Assembly (NCBI GenBank): GCA_002503885.1
Contig: DASQ01000066.1
Location: 1 to 22,757, forward strand
From: Methanoculleus marisnigri
GTDB lineage: Archaea > Halobacteriota > Methanomicrobia > Methanomicrobiales > Methanoculleaceae
Length of the DNA: 22,757 bases
Reading direction: 5' to 3'
Shown: piece by piece, positions 15,386-21,775 of the stretch
How the letters are laid out: each line of letters opens with the position of its first letter
Position numbering within the stretch: the first letter of the stretch is position 1
Position numbers and translations under genes: made by a program
Notes under the pieces: model-generated
The model's input: the letters and a program-made list of their open reading frames with translations, nothing else
The model's database searches: none
What the model was told of the DNA's origin: nothing

Positions 15386-15694
15386 ATGGGAAAGACAGGA
15401 ACAGTTCAGTGGGCCCAGGTTAAGGGCGTCAAGGGGCAGATAAGACTCGTCCCTGCAAGTGAAGCCGAAGTGAAGAAACCCGGCCCGAACCAGCGGTTCA
15501 AGCCTGCGGCGGATATCCTCAAGCGGGCGAAGAAAGAAGGGCAGGACCCCCGTCGCGGCGGTCGCGGCGGTCGTGGCGGTCGCGGCGGTCGCGGCGGCAG
15601 AGGCGGCGGCACCCCCACCATGGACGTGCGGGTACGCCGGAGCGTGCGGCGCGCCAAGGTGTCGGCTCTCGGAACCAAGCAGAAATCGAGATAA
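15386..15694 (+). CDS. Small basic protein with an RGG box (DUF5350-like)
   Basis: The 102-residue, strongly basic protein resembles the methanogen DUF5350 family in its start (MGKTGTVQWAQVKG) and in the segment KKPGPNQRFKPA at 30-41. I recall this family but could not check it. Residues 57-75 form an RGG box of six consecutive RGG units, encoded by near-identical 9-base repeats (15554-15607). Another Arg/Lys-rich stretch follows to the C-terminus. RGG boxes in other proteins bind RNA, especially G-rich structures, so a nucleic-acid-binding role is plausible but unproven. AAGGAG precedes the ATG by about eight bases. It has its own promoter after gatE. Confidence 0.85.
   Translation: MGKTGTVQWAQVKGVKGQIRLVPASEAEVKKPGPNQRFKPAADILKRAKKEGQDPRRGGRGGRGGRGGRGGRGGGTPTMDVRVRRSVRRAKVSALGTKQKSR
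15554..15607 (+). repeat. Nine-base in-frame repeats encoding the RGG box
   Basis: Six in-frame copies of a unit like CGCGGCGGT, with a few third-position changes and one AGA, code for (Arg-Gly-Gly)x6. Such an array can grow or shrink by slippage, so its length may vary between strains. Confidence 0.8.
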
Positions 15695-15720
15695 GCCGTC
15701 TCCCTCTTCTTCTTCAATAC

Positions 15721-15729
15721 TTTTTATAC
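15721..15729 (+). promoter_or_regulatory. TATA box of the 15751 gene, leaderless transcript likely
   Basis: TTTTTATAC is centred about 26 bases before the ATG at 15751, so transcription should start at the ATG itself. The preceding pyrimidine-rich stretch (CTCTTCTTCTTC) may end the upstream transcript. Confidence 0.55.
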
Positions 15730-15750
15730 TAGCGAGTTCCAGTATGTGGT

Positions 15751-16107
15751 ATGGATCTTAAAACCGCCATCAGAACCTATCAGTTTGCCGAACGGGCGAA
15801 ATCCGAACTGATTGTCGGGTCACAGCTAACGACAGCTCTGATCCAGTTCTCGCTCCAGGAGAAGCCCGGCGGAAAGCGGATGCTTGTGATGGTGCTCGAG
15901 TCGATCCGCTCGGAACTCGAGTTTGCCTATGGCGATACGGAACTCATAGAGTTCAAGAAGGCCATCGATCACCTCAACGAGGCGATCAGCCTGACCGAGA
16001 GTATGGAACTGGGCGCCGCGTCGGAGCGGATGAGCAGAGCCGTCAGCGCCGTCACGACCGCAGCCCAGGCAGCATGGGATACGCTCAAAGAGCATGAACT
16101 CCTCTGA
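15751..16107 (+). CDS. Hypothetical helical protein
   Basis: I do not recognise this 118-residue protein. It appears almost wholly alpha-helical and soluble, with Ala-, Glu- and Leu-rich stretches, no cysteines and no membrane segment. The segments SELEFAYGDTELIEFKKAID and the Ala-rich C-terminal part could form a helical bundle. It has a TATA box consistent with a leaderless transcript. Its last 14 bases overlap the nitroreductase gene, so the two are probably translated from the same message and may be functionally tied. Codon use looks like its neighbours, so it is not obviously acquired. Confidence 0.8.
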   Translation: MDLKTAIRTYQFAERAKSELIVGSQLTTALIQFSLQEKPGGKRMLVMVLESIRSELEFAYGDTELIEFKKAIDHLNEAISLTESMELGAASERMSRAVSAVTTAAQAAWDTLKEHELL

Positions 16108-16621
16108 GTTTCTTCGGTTCGTGAAAGCACGGTCGTCGGTCCGGGAATACTCCGGGGAGCCGCTTGATGCGGAGGATGTCGACTACATCCTGACCTGCGC
16201 GAGTACTGCGCCGAGCGCCGGCAACCGTGAGGCCTGGGACGTCGTCGTCGTCACCGATGAAGACGTGAAAGTGGAACTTGCGCTCGCGGCCCTCGAGCAG
16301 GTGCATATCCGGGAGGCGCCAGCGATCTTTGTGGTCTGTGCGAACTACGTCAGGTCCATGTCGCAGTACAAGGAGCGGGGGATCCTCTATGCGCTGGAGG
16401 ACGCCACCATCGCCTGCACCTATATGATGCTCGCCGCACATGCCCGGTCCCTCCACTCGTGCTGGACCGGGGCGTTTGACGAAGATGAGGTCCGCGAGGT
16501 CCTTGGCCTCCCGCAGCATCTCCGCCCCGTCGCGCTCCTCGCGGTCGGCAGGGGGACGCCGCCGCTCGAACCCATGAAGCGGATGCCGGTGGAAGAGCAC
16601 GTGCATCGCGAGACCTGGTAA
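16094..16621 (+). CDS. Nitroreductase family protein (FMN-dependent)
   Basis: The 175-residue protein matches the nitroreductase/FMN reductase fold: RSSVREYSGEPL near 13-24 (FMN phosphate contact), the STAPSAGNREAW segment at about 38-49, and the C-terminal LLAVGRGTPP. Such proteins use FMN and a reduced carrier to reduce varied substrates; the true substrate is unknown. It is at the short end of the family and is probably a homodimer. It starts within the 3' end of the helical-protein gene (14-base overlap) and is followed after 21 bases by the DUF555 gene, all on one strand. Confidence 0.9.
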   Translation: MNSSEFLRFVKARSSVREYSGEPLDAEDVDYILTCASTAPSAGNREAWDVVVVTDEDVKVELALAALEQVHIREAPAIFVVCANYVRSMSQYKERGILYALEDATIACTYMMLAAHARSLHSCWTGAFDEDEVREVLGLPQHLRPVALLAVGRGTPPLEPMKRMPVEEHVHRETW

Positions 16622-16642
16622 GCTATCAATTCTGGAGAAATT

Positions 16643-16981
16643 ATGCCGGATTATATGGTTACGCTTGAATCGGCGTGGATAATTAAAGACGTCAAGTCTA
16701 TGGACGACGCGGTGAGCATTGCGATCAGCGAGGCCGGGAAACGGCTCAACCCCTCGGCGAAGTTCGTGGAGATCGAGGCCGGCATGATCGCCTGCCCCTA
16801 CTGTGAGGGTGAATTGAACACGGCCCTCGTGGTCGCCGGTACCGCTCTCGTCGGGCTCGTGCTCCAGATGAAGGTCTTCCGTGCGGAGTCCGCCGAGCAT
16901 GCGACCCGGATAGCGAAGTCGGTCGTCGGGAAGGCGTTGCGCGACGTCGCGCTGAAGGTCCAGGACGTGCAGGAGATATGA
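16643..16981 (+). CDS. DUF555 (UPF0212) family protein
   Basis: The 112-residue protein has the family start MPDYMVTLESAWI, the central KRLNPSAKFVEIEAG and a CPYC pair at 51-54. The pair could hold a metal or act in redox, but no function is established for the family that I know of. It occurs mainly in methanogens and related archaea. A GGAG ribosome site lies six bases before the ATG. The stop overlaps the kinase start as ATGA, so translation is coupled. A single CxxC suggests a shared site in a dimer if metal is bound, which is inference. Confidence 0.9.
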   Translation: MPDYMVTLESAWIIKDVKSMDDAVSIAISEAGKRLNPSAKFVEIEAGMIACPYCEGELNTALVVAGTALVGLVLQMKVFRAESAEHATRIAKSVVGKALRDVALKVQDVQEI

Positions 16982-17868
16982 TCGCCGTCGTCGGGCATAC
17001 CGCCATCGATCACCTCTTCCGGGTTCCGAAGCTCCCCGGGCGGCACAACTCGACGTACATCACCGATCACAAGGTCTACTTCGGTGGCGGGGCGGCGAAC
17101 ATCGCGGCCGGGATTGCGGTGCTCGGGGAGCGGTGCCGGCTGATCTCATCGGTCGGCGGGGATTTCCCGGGCAGCGACTACGACCTCTGGATGCACGATC
17201 TCGAGATCGTGCAGGACTTCTCCGTCGTGAAAGATGCCCGCACCGCGACCGCCTACGTCTTTACCGACGAGGCCGGCGACCAGGAGACTTTCTTTGAGTG
17301 GGGCGCGTCCGCCGCGTTCTCCCGGGCGGAGGCTCCCGCACTCGACTTCGTCCACATGGCGACGGCCGACCCCGACTTCAACGTCCGGGTGGCCGAGAAG
17401 AGCAAATTCGCCTCCTTCGACCCGGGGCAGGACCTCCTCCGCTATACCCCGGAGCAGCTTGAGATCATCCTCGCCAACATCGACATCCTCTTCTCGAACA
17501 ACCATGAGATGGACCGGATGTGCGAGATGCTCGGGACCGGACGGGAGGCGCTCGTCGCGTCGGTCCCGATGACGGTCACGACCCGGGGAGCCGAAGGGAG
17601 CATCCTCTGCATGGACGGCGAGGACCACCATGTCCCGGCCGTCACCGTCGCGGCCGTCGACCCCACCGGCGCCGGCGACGGCTACCGGGCCGGGTTCCTC
17701 ACCGCGCTCCGGAGAGGCTACGCCCCGGTCGACTGCTGTCGCGCGGGAGCCGTGGTCTCGTCCTTTGTCGTGGAGAGGACGGGCACCCAGACAAACCTTC
17801 CTGACTGGGACCGGATGCTCGTGCGGTATCGGAAGGTCTTTGGCGAACCCGGAGAAATAATTGTCTGA
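16978..17868 (+). CDS. PfkB-family kinase, MJ0406-like nucleoside kinase
   Basis: The 296-residue ribokinase-fold protein has the glycine motif FGGGAANIA at 35-43, FDPGQDL at 147-153 and the PfkB signature DPTGAGDGYRAGF at 228-240, with Asp234 as the expected catalytic base. The start (VGHTAIDHLF), FDPGQDL and the C-terminal TNLPDWD closely resemble Methanocaldococcus MJ0406, a kinase reported to act on several nucleosides. I therefore favour nucleoside over sugar as substrate. The comparison is from memory. The gene overlaps DUF555 by four bases (ATGA). Nothing essential appears missing. Confidence 0.88.
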   Translation: MIAVVGHTAIDHLFRVPKLPGRHNSTYITDHKVYFGGGAANIAAGIAVLGERCRLISSVGGDFPGSDYDLWMHDLEIVQDFSVVKDARTATAYVFTDEAGDQETFFEWGASAAFSRAEAPALDFVHMATADPDFNVRVAEKSKFASFDPGQDLLRYTPEQLEIILANIDILFSNNHEMDRMCEMLGTGREALVASVPMTVTTRGAEGSILCMDGEDHHVPAVTVAAVDPTGAGDGYRAGFLTALRRGYAPVDCCRAGAVVSSFVVERTGTQTNLPDWDRMLVRYRKVFGEPGEIIV

Positions 17869-17871
17869 ATT

Positions 17872-17952
17872 ATGGGGAATACAGCGCTGATCGCCGGCAG
17901 GAAGGTGCCGGTTTCTGCCCCCGGCCCGATAACGGCATCCGGGGGCGCCTGA
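17872..17952 (+). CDS. Possible 26-residue ORF coupled to the DUF2070 gene
   Basis: ATG at 17872 opens 26 codons (MGNTALIAGRK...) that end in TGA sharing its A with the DUF2070 ATG (TGATG). This is the same coupling style as the real genes here. A GGAG lies 17 bases upstream, further than usual. The ORF spans the hairpin at 17917-17946. It could be a leader peptide or chance; I know no homologue. Confidence 0.25.
   Translation: MGNTALIAGRKVPVSAPGPITASGGA
17917..17946 (+). promoter_or_regulatory. Perfect hairpin just before the DUF2070 start
   Basis: GCCCCCGG pairs with CCGGGGGC around a 14-base loop and ends five bases before the ATG at 17952. It covers the place where a ribosome site should be, and no free GGAGG is seen. 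It may control translation of the membrane protein. Confidence 0.4.
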
Positions 17953-19691
17953 TGGAGTCCGGCCCCGACGTCCGTGTCGAGGGGTTGACCCGGTACATCT
18001 TCTCCGCACCGTCCTGGCCGCGGTCGCTTGCGATCCTCATCGTGCTCGGGCTCGTCATCGACGCCGCTACATACCGGGCCGGCAACGAACTCTTTCTCGT
18101 CGGCACCCTCGGGTTCACGATCCCGGCGCTGGTCGCCTTCCTGCTGACCGTGCCGCTGGTGAGGGTCTCCGGCAAGCAGATCACCCATAACCGGTCGGCT
18201 CTTCTTGCCCTGGCCTGCACGGTCATTACGGTGATCCTGAGCCTCTCGCCGGTCCTGGTCTTCGGGCGGGAGCTCTTTCCGACGCTCTATGCGGGCGCTC
18301 TCGGCCCGATCTTCGGCCTCCGGCTGCTGGTTCTCGTAGCCGTCGCCGACTACCGGATCTCCCGGATGGTCTTCCCCGCGTTTATCCAGAGCGCGGCCGG
18401 GATAGCGGTCGGTGCCTGGTTCTTCACGCCCGGGTTCGCCCCCTACGCCCTCCTCCTGCAGGTGGTCTTTGGGCTGGGTTTCGTCTCTCTGATCTGGCTG
18501 ATCGAGCGGCCGCTGAAGCGGGCGTTCCAGATCAGCGGGCTCAACTTCCTCAACACCTTCATCGCCCACCTGACCGACGGTTCAAAGAAGATGGAGGACT
18601 TCTTCCGCGAGATCGGTGAGGAGGTCTACGTCCCGCAGGTCTCGCTCTTCTTCTCCCGCGACCCGGGGGAGGACGTCCTCTTCACGGTCCCGAACGTCCA
18701 CCCCGGACCGATGGGCGACGTCGGCGGCGGGAACCTCCCCTGGATCCTCCACGACACGTTCCCCGAGGAGACGCTGGTCGCCCACGGGTGCGCCACCCAC
18801 GACTTCAACCTGGTCTCGGAGAGCGAGATTACAAAGATCGCCCGCGCCGTTGAGGCGTCCCGGCAGGGGCTCACCTTCTCCGGCACGGCAAGCCGCCCGG
18901 TCCGGGTGGCCTCCGGTTCGGTCGCGATCCTCTGCCAGCGGTTCGGGGATGCCCTCCTGATGGTGAGCACCCGGTCCCCGGAACGGACGGAGGACCTCGA
19001 TTACTCGATCGGTCTGGCGATCATGGCCGAAGGACGGTGCGCCTTCTCGGAAGTCGCCTTCGTGGACGCCCACAACTGCATGACCAGCGTGGGCTCCCCG
19101 GTCCTCCCGGCGACGCGGATTGCGACGGAGTATATCGCCGCCGCGAGAGAGGGGGTCCGGGTCGCGCGGGATCTCCCCGTGGAGCCGCTCGCGATCGGGG
19201 TCTCGCACGTCCGGGTTCCGTTCACCCGCGAGCAGGGGTTCGGGTCGCTCGGGGTGCAGGTGCTGGCGACGGAGGTCGGCGGGAAGCGGGCGGCCTACGT
19301 CCTGATTGACGGGAACAACATGGCCCAGGGTGTCCGGGAGCGTCTGCGCGAGGTGGTGCTCGACTACGTCGACGAGGCCGAGATCATGACCACCGATACG
19401 CACACGGTGAACACCATCAGCGGGAAGAACCCGGTCGGCTACGTGGTGCCGGTCGGGGAGATCATCCCGTATGTCGAGCAGGCGGTCCGAGAAGCAGTCG
19501 CCGACCTCTCGGGGGCCCGGGTAGGAGCGGCAACGGCCTCGTGCGAGGGGATCGTCGTCTTCGGGTCGCAGCGGGTCTCGCAGCTCGCAAGCACCGTCAA
19601 CGCGATGCTTGCGTTCATCGCCCCGATCAGTTTCATGATCCTGGTGCTCGCGTTCCTGCTCTCGGTCATGGCCTACATCGTGCTGCAGTAG
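17952..19691 (+). CDS. DUF2070 family membrane protein
   Basis: The 579-residue protein has an N-terminal membrane region with about six or seven segments (roughly residues 24-185), a large soluble domain (about 200-550) and one C-terminal membrane segment (about 555-578). The soluble domain holds repeated His/Asp motifs: HPGPMGDVGGG at 250-260, HGCATHDFN at 278-286, VDAHN at 371-375, DGNNM at 453-457 and TDTHTVN at 481-487. They look like metal-ligand sets of a hydrolase. DUF2070 is an archaeal family of unknown function, so any activity is inference. The start is ATG 17952. A T-run follows the stop. Confidence 0.88.
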   Translation: MESGPDVRVEGLTRYIFSAPSWPRSLAILIVLGLVIDAATYRAGNELFLVGTLGFTIPALVAFLLTVPLVRVSGKQITHNRSALLALACTVITVILSLSPVLVFGRELFPTLYAGALGPIFGLRLLVLVAVADYRISRMVFPAFIQSAAGIAVGAWFFTPGFAPYALLLQVVFGLGFVSLIWLIERPLKRAFQISGLNFLNTFIAHLTDGSKKMEDFFREIGEEVYVPQVSLFFSRDPGEDVLFTVPNVHPGPMGDVGGGNLPWILHDTFPEETLVAHGCATHDFNLVSESEITKIARAVEASRQGLTFSGTASRPVRVASGSVAILCQRFGDALLMVSTRSPERTEDLDYSIGLAIMAEGRCAFSEVAFVDAHNCMTSVGSPVLPATRIATEYIAAAREGVRVARDLPVEPLAIGVSHVRVPFTREQGFGSLGVQVLATEVGGKRAAYVLIDGNNMAQGVRERLREVVLDYVDEAEIMTTDTHTVNTISGKNPVGYVVPVGEIIPYVEQAVREAVADLSGARVGAATASCEGIVVFGSQRVSQLASTVNAMLAFIAPISFMILVLAFLLSVMAYIVLQ

Positions 19692-19703
19692 GACGGGATG
19701 GCA

Positions 19704-19714
19704 TTTTTTCTTTT
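19704..19714 (+). terminator. Oligo-T stretch after the DUF2070 gene
   Basis: TTTTTTCTTTT lies 13 bases after the stop codon, a good archaeal terminator. It is also about 26 bases before the next ATG, where a TATA box would sit if the aminotransferase message is leaderless, so its role is ambiguous. Confidence 0.45.
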
Positions 19715-19734
19715 GAGACGTCCAACACTGGTTC

Positions 19735-20916
19735 ATGGAGTACCGGTTCTCTGGTCGGATGGGGCGGGTCCCGGAGTCGTTCCTCAAGGAGCTCTTCCGG
19801 GTCTCGGCGGTCCCCGGGGTGATCTCGTTTGCCGGCGGTCTGCCGGGCTCGGCCTACATCGATGTTACGGGGATCCGGGACGCGGCCCGCGAGGTCTTCG
19901 CGGAAGGGGGACGCGAAGCGCTGCAGTACACGACGACGGACGGCTACCTGCCGCTCCGGGAGTTCATCGCCGACCGTTACCGGAGACGCCTCGGCCTCCC
20001 GGCGACCCCGGAAGAGATCCAGATCGTGAACGGCTCGCAGCAGTGCCTGGACCTCGTCGCGAAGATCTTCCTCGACCCGGGGGACGCCGTCGGGATGGAG
20101 CGGCCCGGCTATCTCGGCGCGATCGAGGCCTTCTCCCTCTACGAGCCTGACTTCTTTTCGGTCACGCTCGAGGAGGATGGGCCGGATCTGACCGCGTTTG
20201 CGTCGCTCGTCCGGGACCACGCGCCGAAGTTCTTCTACGGCATCCCGAACTCGCAGAATCCTTCGGGAAGGACGTATTCGCAGGAGAAGCGGCGGGGCGT
20301 CGCGGAGGTCCTCGAGGGGACGGAGACGGTCTTCTATGAGGACGACGCTTTTGGAGAACTTTTCTTCGACGGGAAGCCGCGGCTGCCGGTGAAGCGGTAC
20401 CTGCCGGACCAGACGGTCATCTCGGGGTCGTTTTCGAAGATCGTCGCCCCGGGAATGCGGATCGGCTGGATCTACGCGCCCGCCCCGGTCCTCCGGGAGT
20501 TCAACGTCGCAAAGCAGGCGGCCGATCTCCACTCGAACTTCCTCTGCCAGGTGATCCTGCACCGCTACCTTGCGACCCATGACCTGGACGCCCACGTTGC
20601 CCGGGTCTCTGCGGTCTACGGGAGGCACTGCCGGCAGATCTGCGACCTCCTCGACGACCTGATGCCGCCGGGCACGACCCACACCAACCCTGAGGGCGGG
20701 ATGTTCCTGACCGCGGCCCTGCCGGAGGGGGTCTCGTCGATGGACGTCTTTTCCGAGGGCGTCCGGGAGGGCGTCGCGGTCCTCCCCGGGGCGCCGTTCT
20801 ACGTGGGCGGCGGCGGGGAGGATACGATCCGGCTGAATTTCTCGGCGGCGGGCGAGGAGGAGATCGCGGAGGGGATGCACCGGCTGGCCCGGGTGGTGCG
20901 GAGGCTGGCGGCCTGA
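19735..20916 (+). CDS. PLP-dependent aminotransferase, class I/II (2-aminoadipate/aromatic type)
   Basis: The 393-residue fold-type I enzyme shows SFAGGLP at 31-37, YTTTDGYLPLRE near 65-76, QNPSG at 174-178, EDDAF at 202-206 with the aspartate that pairs with the cofactor nitrogen, SGSFSK at 230-235 with Lys235 as the PLP lysine, and RLNFS near the C-terminus for the substrate carboxylate. The pattern resembles LysN/2-aminoadipate and multi-substrate aromatic or branched-chain aminotransferases. The exact amino acid cannot be told. No clear ribosome site precedes the ATG, so a leaderless message is possible. It converges with the cupin gene 14 bases on. Confidence 0.92.
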   Translation: MEYRFSGRMGRVPESFLKELFRVSAVPGVISFAGGLPGSAYIDVTGIRDAAREVFAEGGREALQYTTTDGYLPLREFIADRYRRRLGLPATPEEIQIVNGSQQCLDLVAKIFLDPGDAVGMERPGYLGAIEAFSLYEPDFFSVTLEEDGPDLTAFASLVRDHAPKFFYGIPNSQNPSGRTYSQEKRRGVAEVLEGTETVFYEDDAFGELFFDGKPRLPVKRYLPDQTVISGSFSKIVAPGMRIGWIYAPAPVLREFNVAKQAADLHSNFLCQVILHRYLATHDLDAHVARVSAVYGRHCRQICDLLDDLMPPGTTHTNPEGGMFLTAALPEGVSSMDVFSEGVREGVAVLPGAPFYVGGGGEDTIRLNFSAAGEEEIAEGMHRLARVVRRLAA

Positions 20917-20930
20917 ACCGGGGCCATAGC

Positions 20931-21398
20931 CTATTCCACTTCGGGCAGGCAGGGCCGGCCGGGGGCCGGGACCCGCTCCATCTGGACGAGCATCAGCACC
21001 GCGGGCCGGTCGCCCACCGTCCCCGAGCGGTGGCCCCTCTGTCCCCGATCGTCGGGCCGGGTATTCTGGTCGTTGCCGAACGAGAGCTCGCCCGGCCCCA
21101 TCTCCACACGCGTGCCGTCCATCGTCTCCACGAACCAGCGGCCCGATATGGGTACGATCCATTGCGGCTCAGGGTTCTCGTGCCACTCGCCCACCCAGCC
21201 TGCGGGCAGGACCAGGACGACCACGCTGGCAGCCGGATCGGCGAGTCTGTCGATCCACGACGGCGCCGCACCGCTCGATATGCTCGCGAACTCAAAGTTG
21301 CTCATCCGGCAGCGGTCCTGGCGGCTCACGCCGTCCTCGTCGGTCCAGACGTGCCAGTAGGGCACTTTTGGCCTGTCCGGGTTACGGTTCGTCTCCAT
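20931..21398 (-). CDS. Cupin-domain protein
   Basis: The 155-residue protein has a single small beta-barrel: AGWVGEWHENPEPQW at 66-80 with His73 and Glu77 as likely metal ligands, then GRWFVETMDG, the turn GPGELSFGND at 101-110 and His123 in RGHRSG. Its substrate or ligand is unknown. The first 45 residues are polar and carry no clear domain. It converges on the aminotransferase gene and has its own promoter, with a TATA-like box framed by an inverted repeat. The message should have a very short leader. A role as a sensor or small enzyme is equally possible. Confidence 0.85.
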   Translation of the reverse strand: METNRNPDRPKVPYWHVWTDEDGVSRQDRCRMSNFEFASISSGAAPSWIDRLADPAASVVVLVLPAGWVGEWHENPEPQWIVPISGRWFVETMDGTRVEMGPGELSFGNDQNTRPDDRGQRGHRSGTVGDRPAVLMLVQMERVPAPGRPCLPEVE

Positions 21399-21419
21399 GG
21401 CAGTTTCCAGCTTTCCGGG

Positions 21420-21446
21420 CCGGGCCTCAAATACCTTTGGGCCCGG
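21420..21446 (-). promoter_or_regulatory. Promoter of the cupin gene with an inverted repeat around its TATA box
   Basis: CCGGGCC at 21420-21426 and GGCCCGG at 21440-21446 form a perfect inverted repeat around GGTATTTG (minus strand, 21428-21435). The TATA-like centre would start transcription near 21404, six bases before the ATG. A regulator bound to this dyad would cover the TATA box. Confidence 0.4.
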
Positions 21447-21507
21447 GGGTTGCGACGGAGAGGGGTTGCCGGATCCGGTTTTCGCCGAAGACCCGGCCGG
21501 GCGTCGG

Positions 21508-21537
21508 ACTTAATACCTGCAATGGACAATAGGTATT
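21508..21537 (+). promoter_or_regulatory. tRNA-Leu promoter and leader with inverted repeat
   Basis: ACTTAATACC centred near 21512 is a plausible TATA box, giving a start near 21538 and a leader of about 12 bases before the tRNA. AATACCT at 21512-21518 is repeated in inverse as AGGTATT at 21531-21537. Confidence 0.45.
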
Positions 21538-21549
21538 GGATCTTTTCGA

Positions 21550-21634
21550 GCGAGGGTAGCCAAGCCCGGCCAAAGGCGGTGGACTTAAGATCCACTCCCG
21601 CAGGGGTCCATGGGTTCGAATCCCATCCCTCGCA
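21550..21634 (+). tRNA. tRNA-Leu (anticodon UAA)
   Basis: The acceptor stem GCGAGGG pairs with CCCTCGC (21627-21633), with A as the discriminator base. The anticodon stem GTGGA/TCCAC encloses loop CTTAAGA with anticodon TAA. A long variable arm (class II, as expected for Leu) precedes the T arm ATGGG-TTCGAAT-CCCAT. CCA is not encoded. There is no intron: the anticodon loop is seven bases. Confidence 0.95.
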
Positions 21635-21739
21635 TTCCGTGAATTTAATTTGTAACTGTTCAGTCTATCATCAACTTTTTTCGTTCTAATGATTAATTGT
21701 TGCACAATTCAGAAATAGAGCCCCAATAACCGTTATATC

Positions 21740-21747
21740 TTTATATA
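21740..21747 (+). promoter_or_regulatory. TATA box of the IS66 transposase
   Basis: TTTATATA is centred about 32 bases before the ATG at 21776, giving a leader of roughly six bases and no Shine-Dalgarno. Confidence 0.5.
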
Positions 21748-21775
21748 ATGAGAGATTATTAATTATTTAATCGAA

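Noticed and set aside
15554..15607. Short-period DNA repeats considered as a CRISPR or structural array
   Set aside because: The 9-base period is in frame and encodes (RGG)n. There are no unique spacers.
18582..19787. Minus-strand 401-codon frame opposite the DUF2070 gene
   Set aside because: Mirror frame of a well-supported gene, with low-complexity Arg/Asp/Glu composition.
19666..21162. Long minus-strand frame (498 codons) opposite the aminotransferase
   Set aside because: High-GC mirror frame, Arg/Pro/Asp-rich, without family motifs. The plus-strand enzyme accounts for the region.
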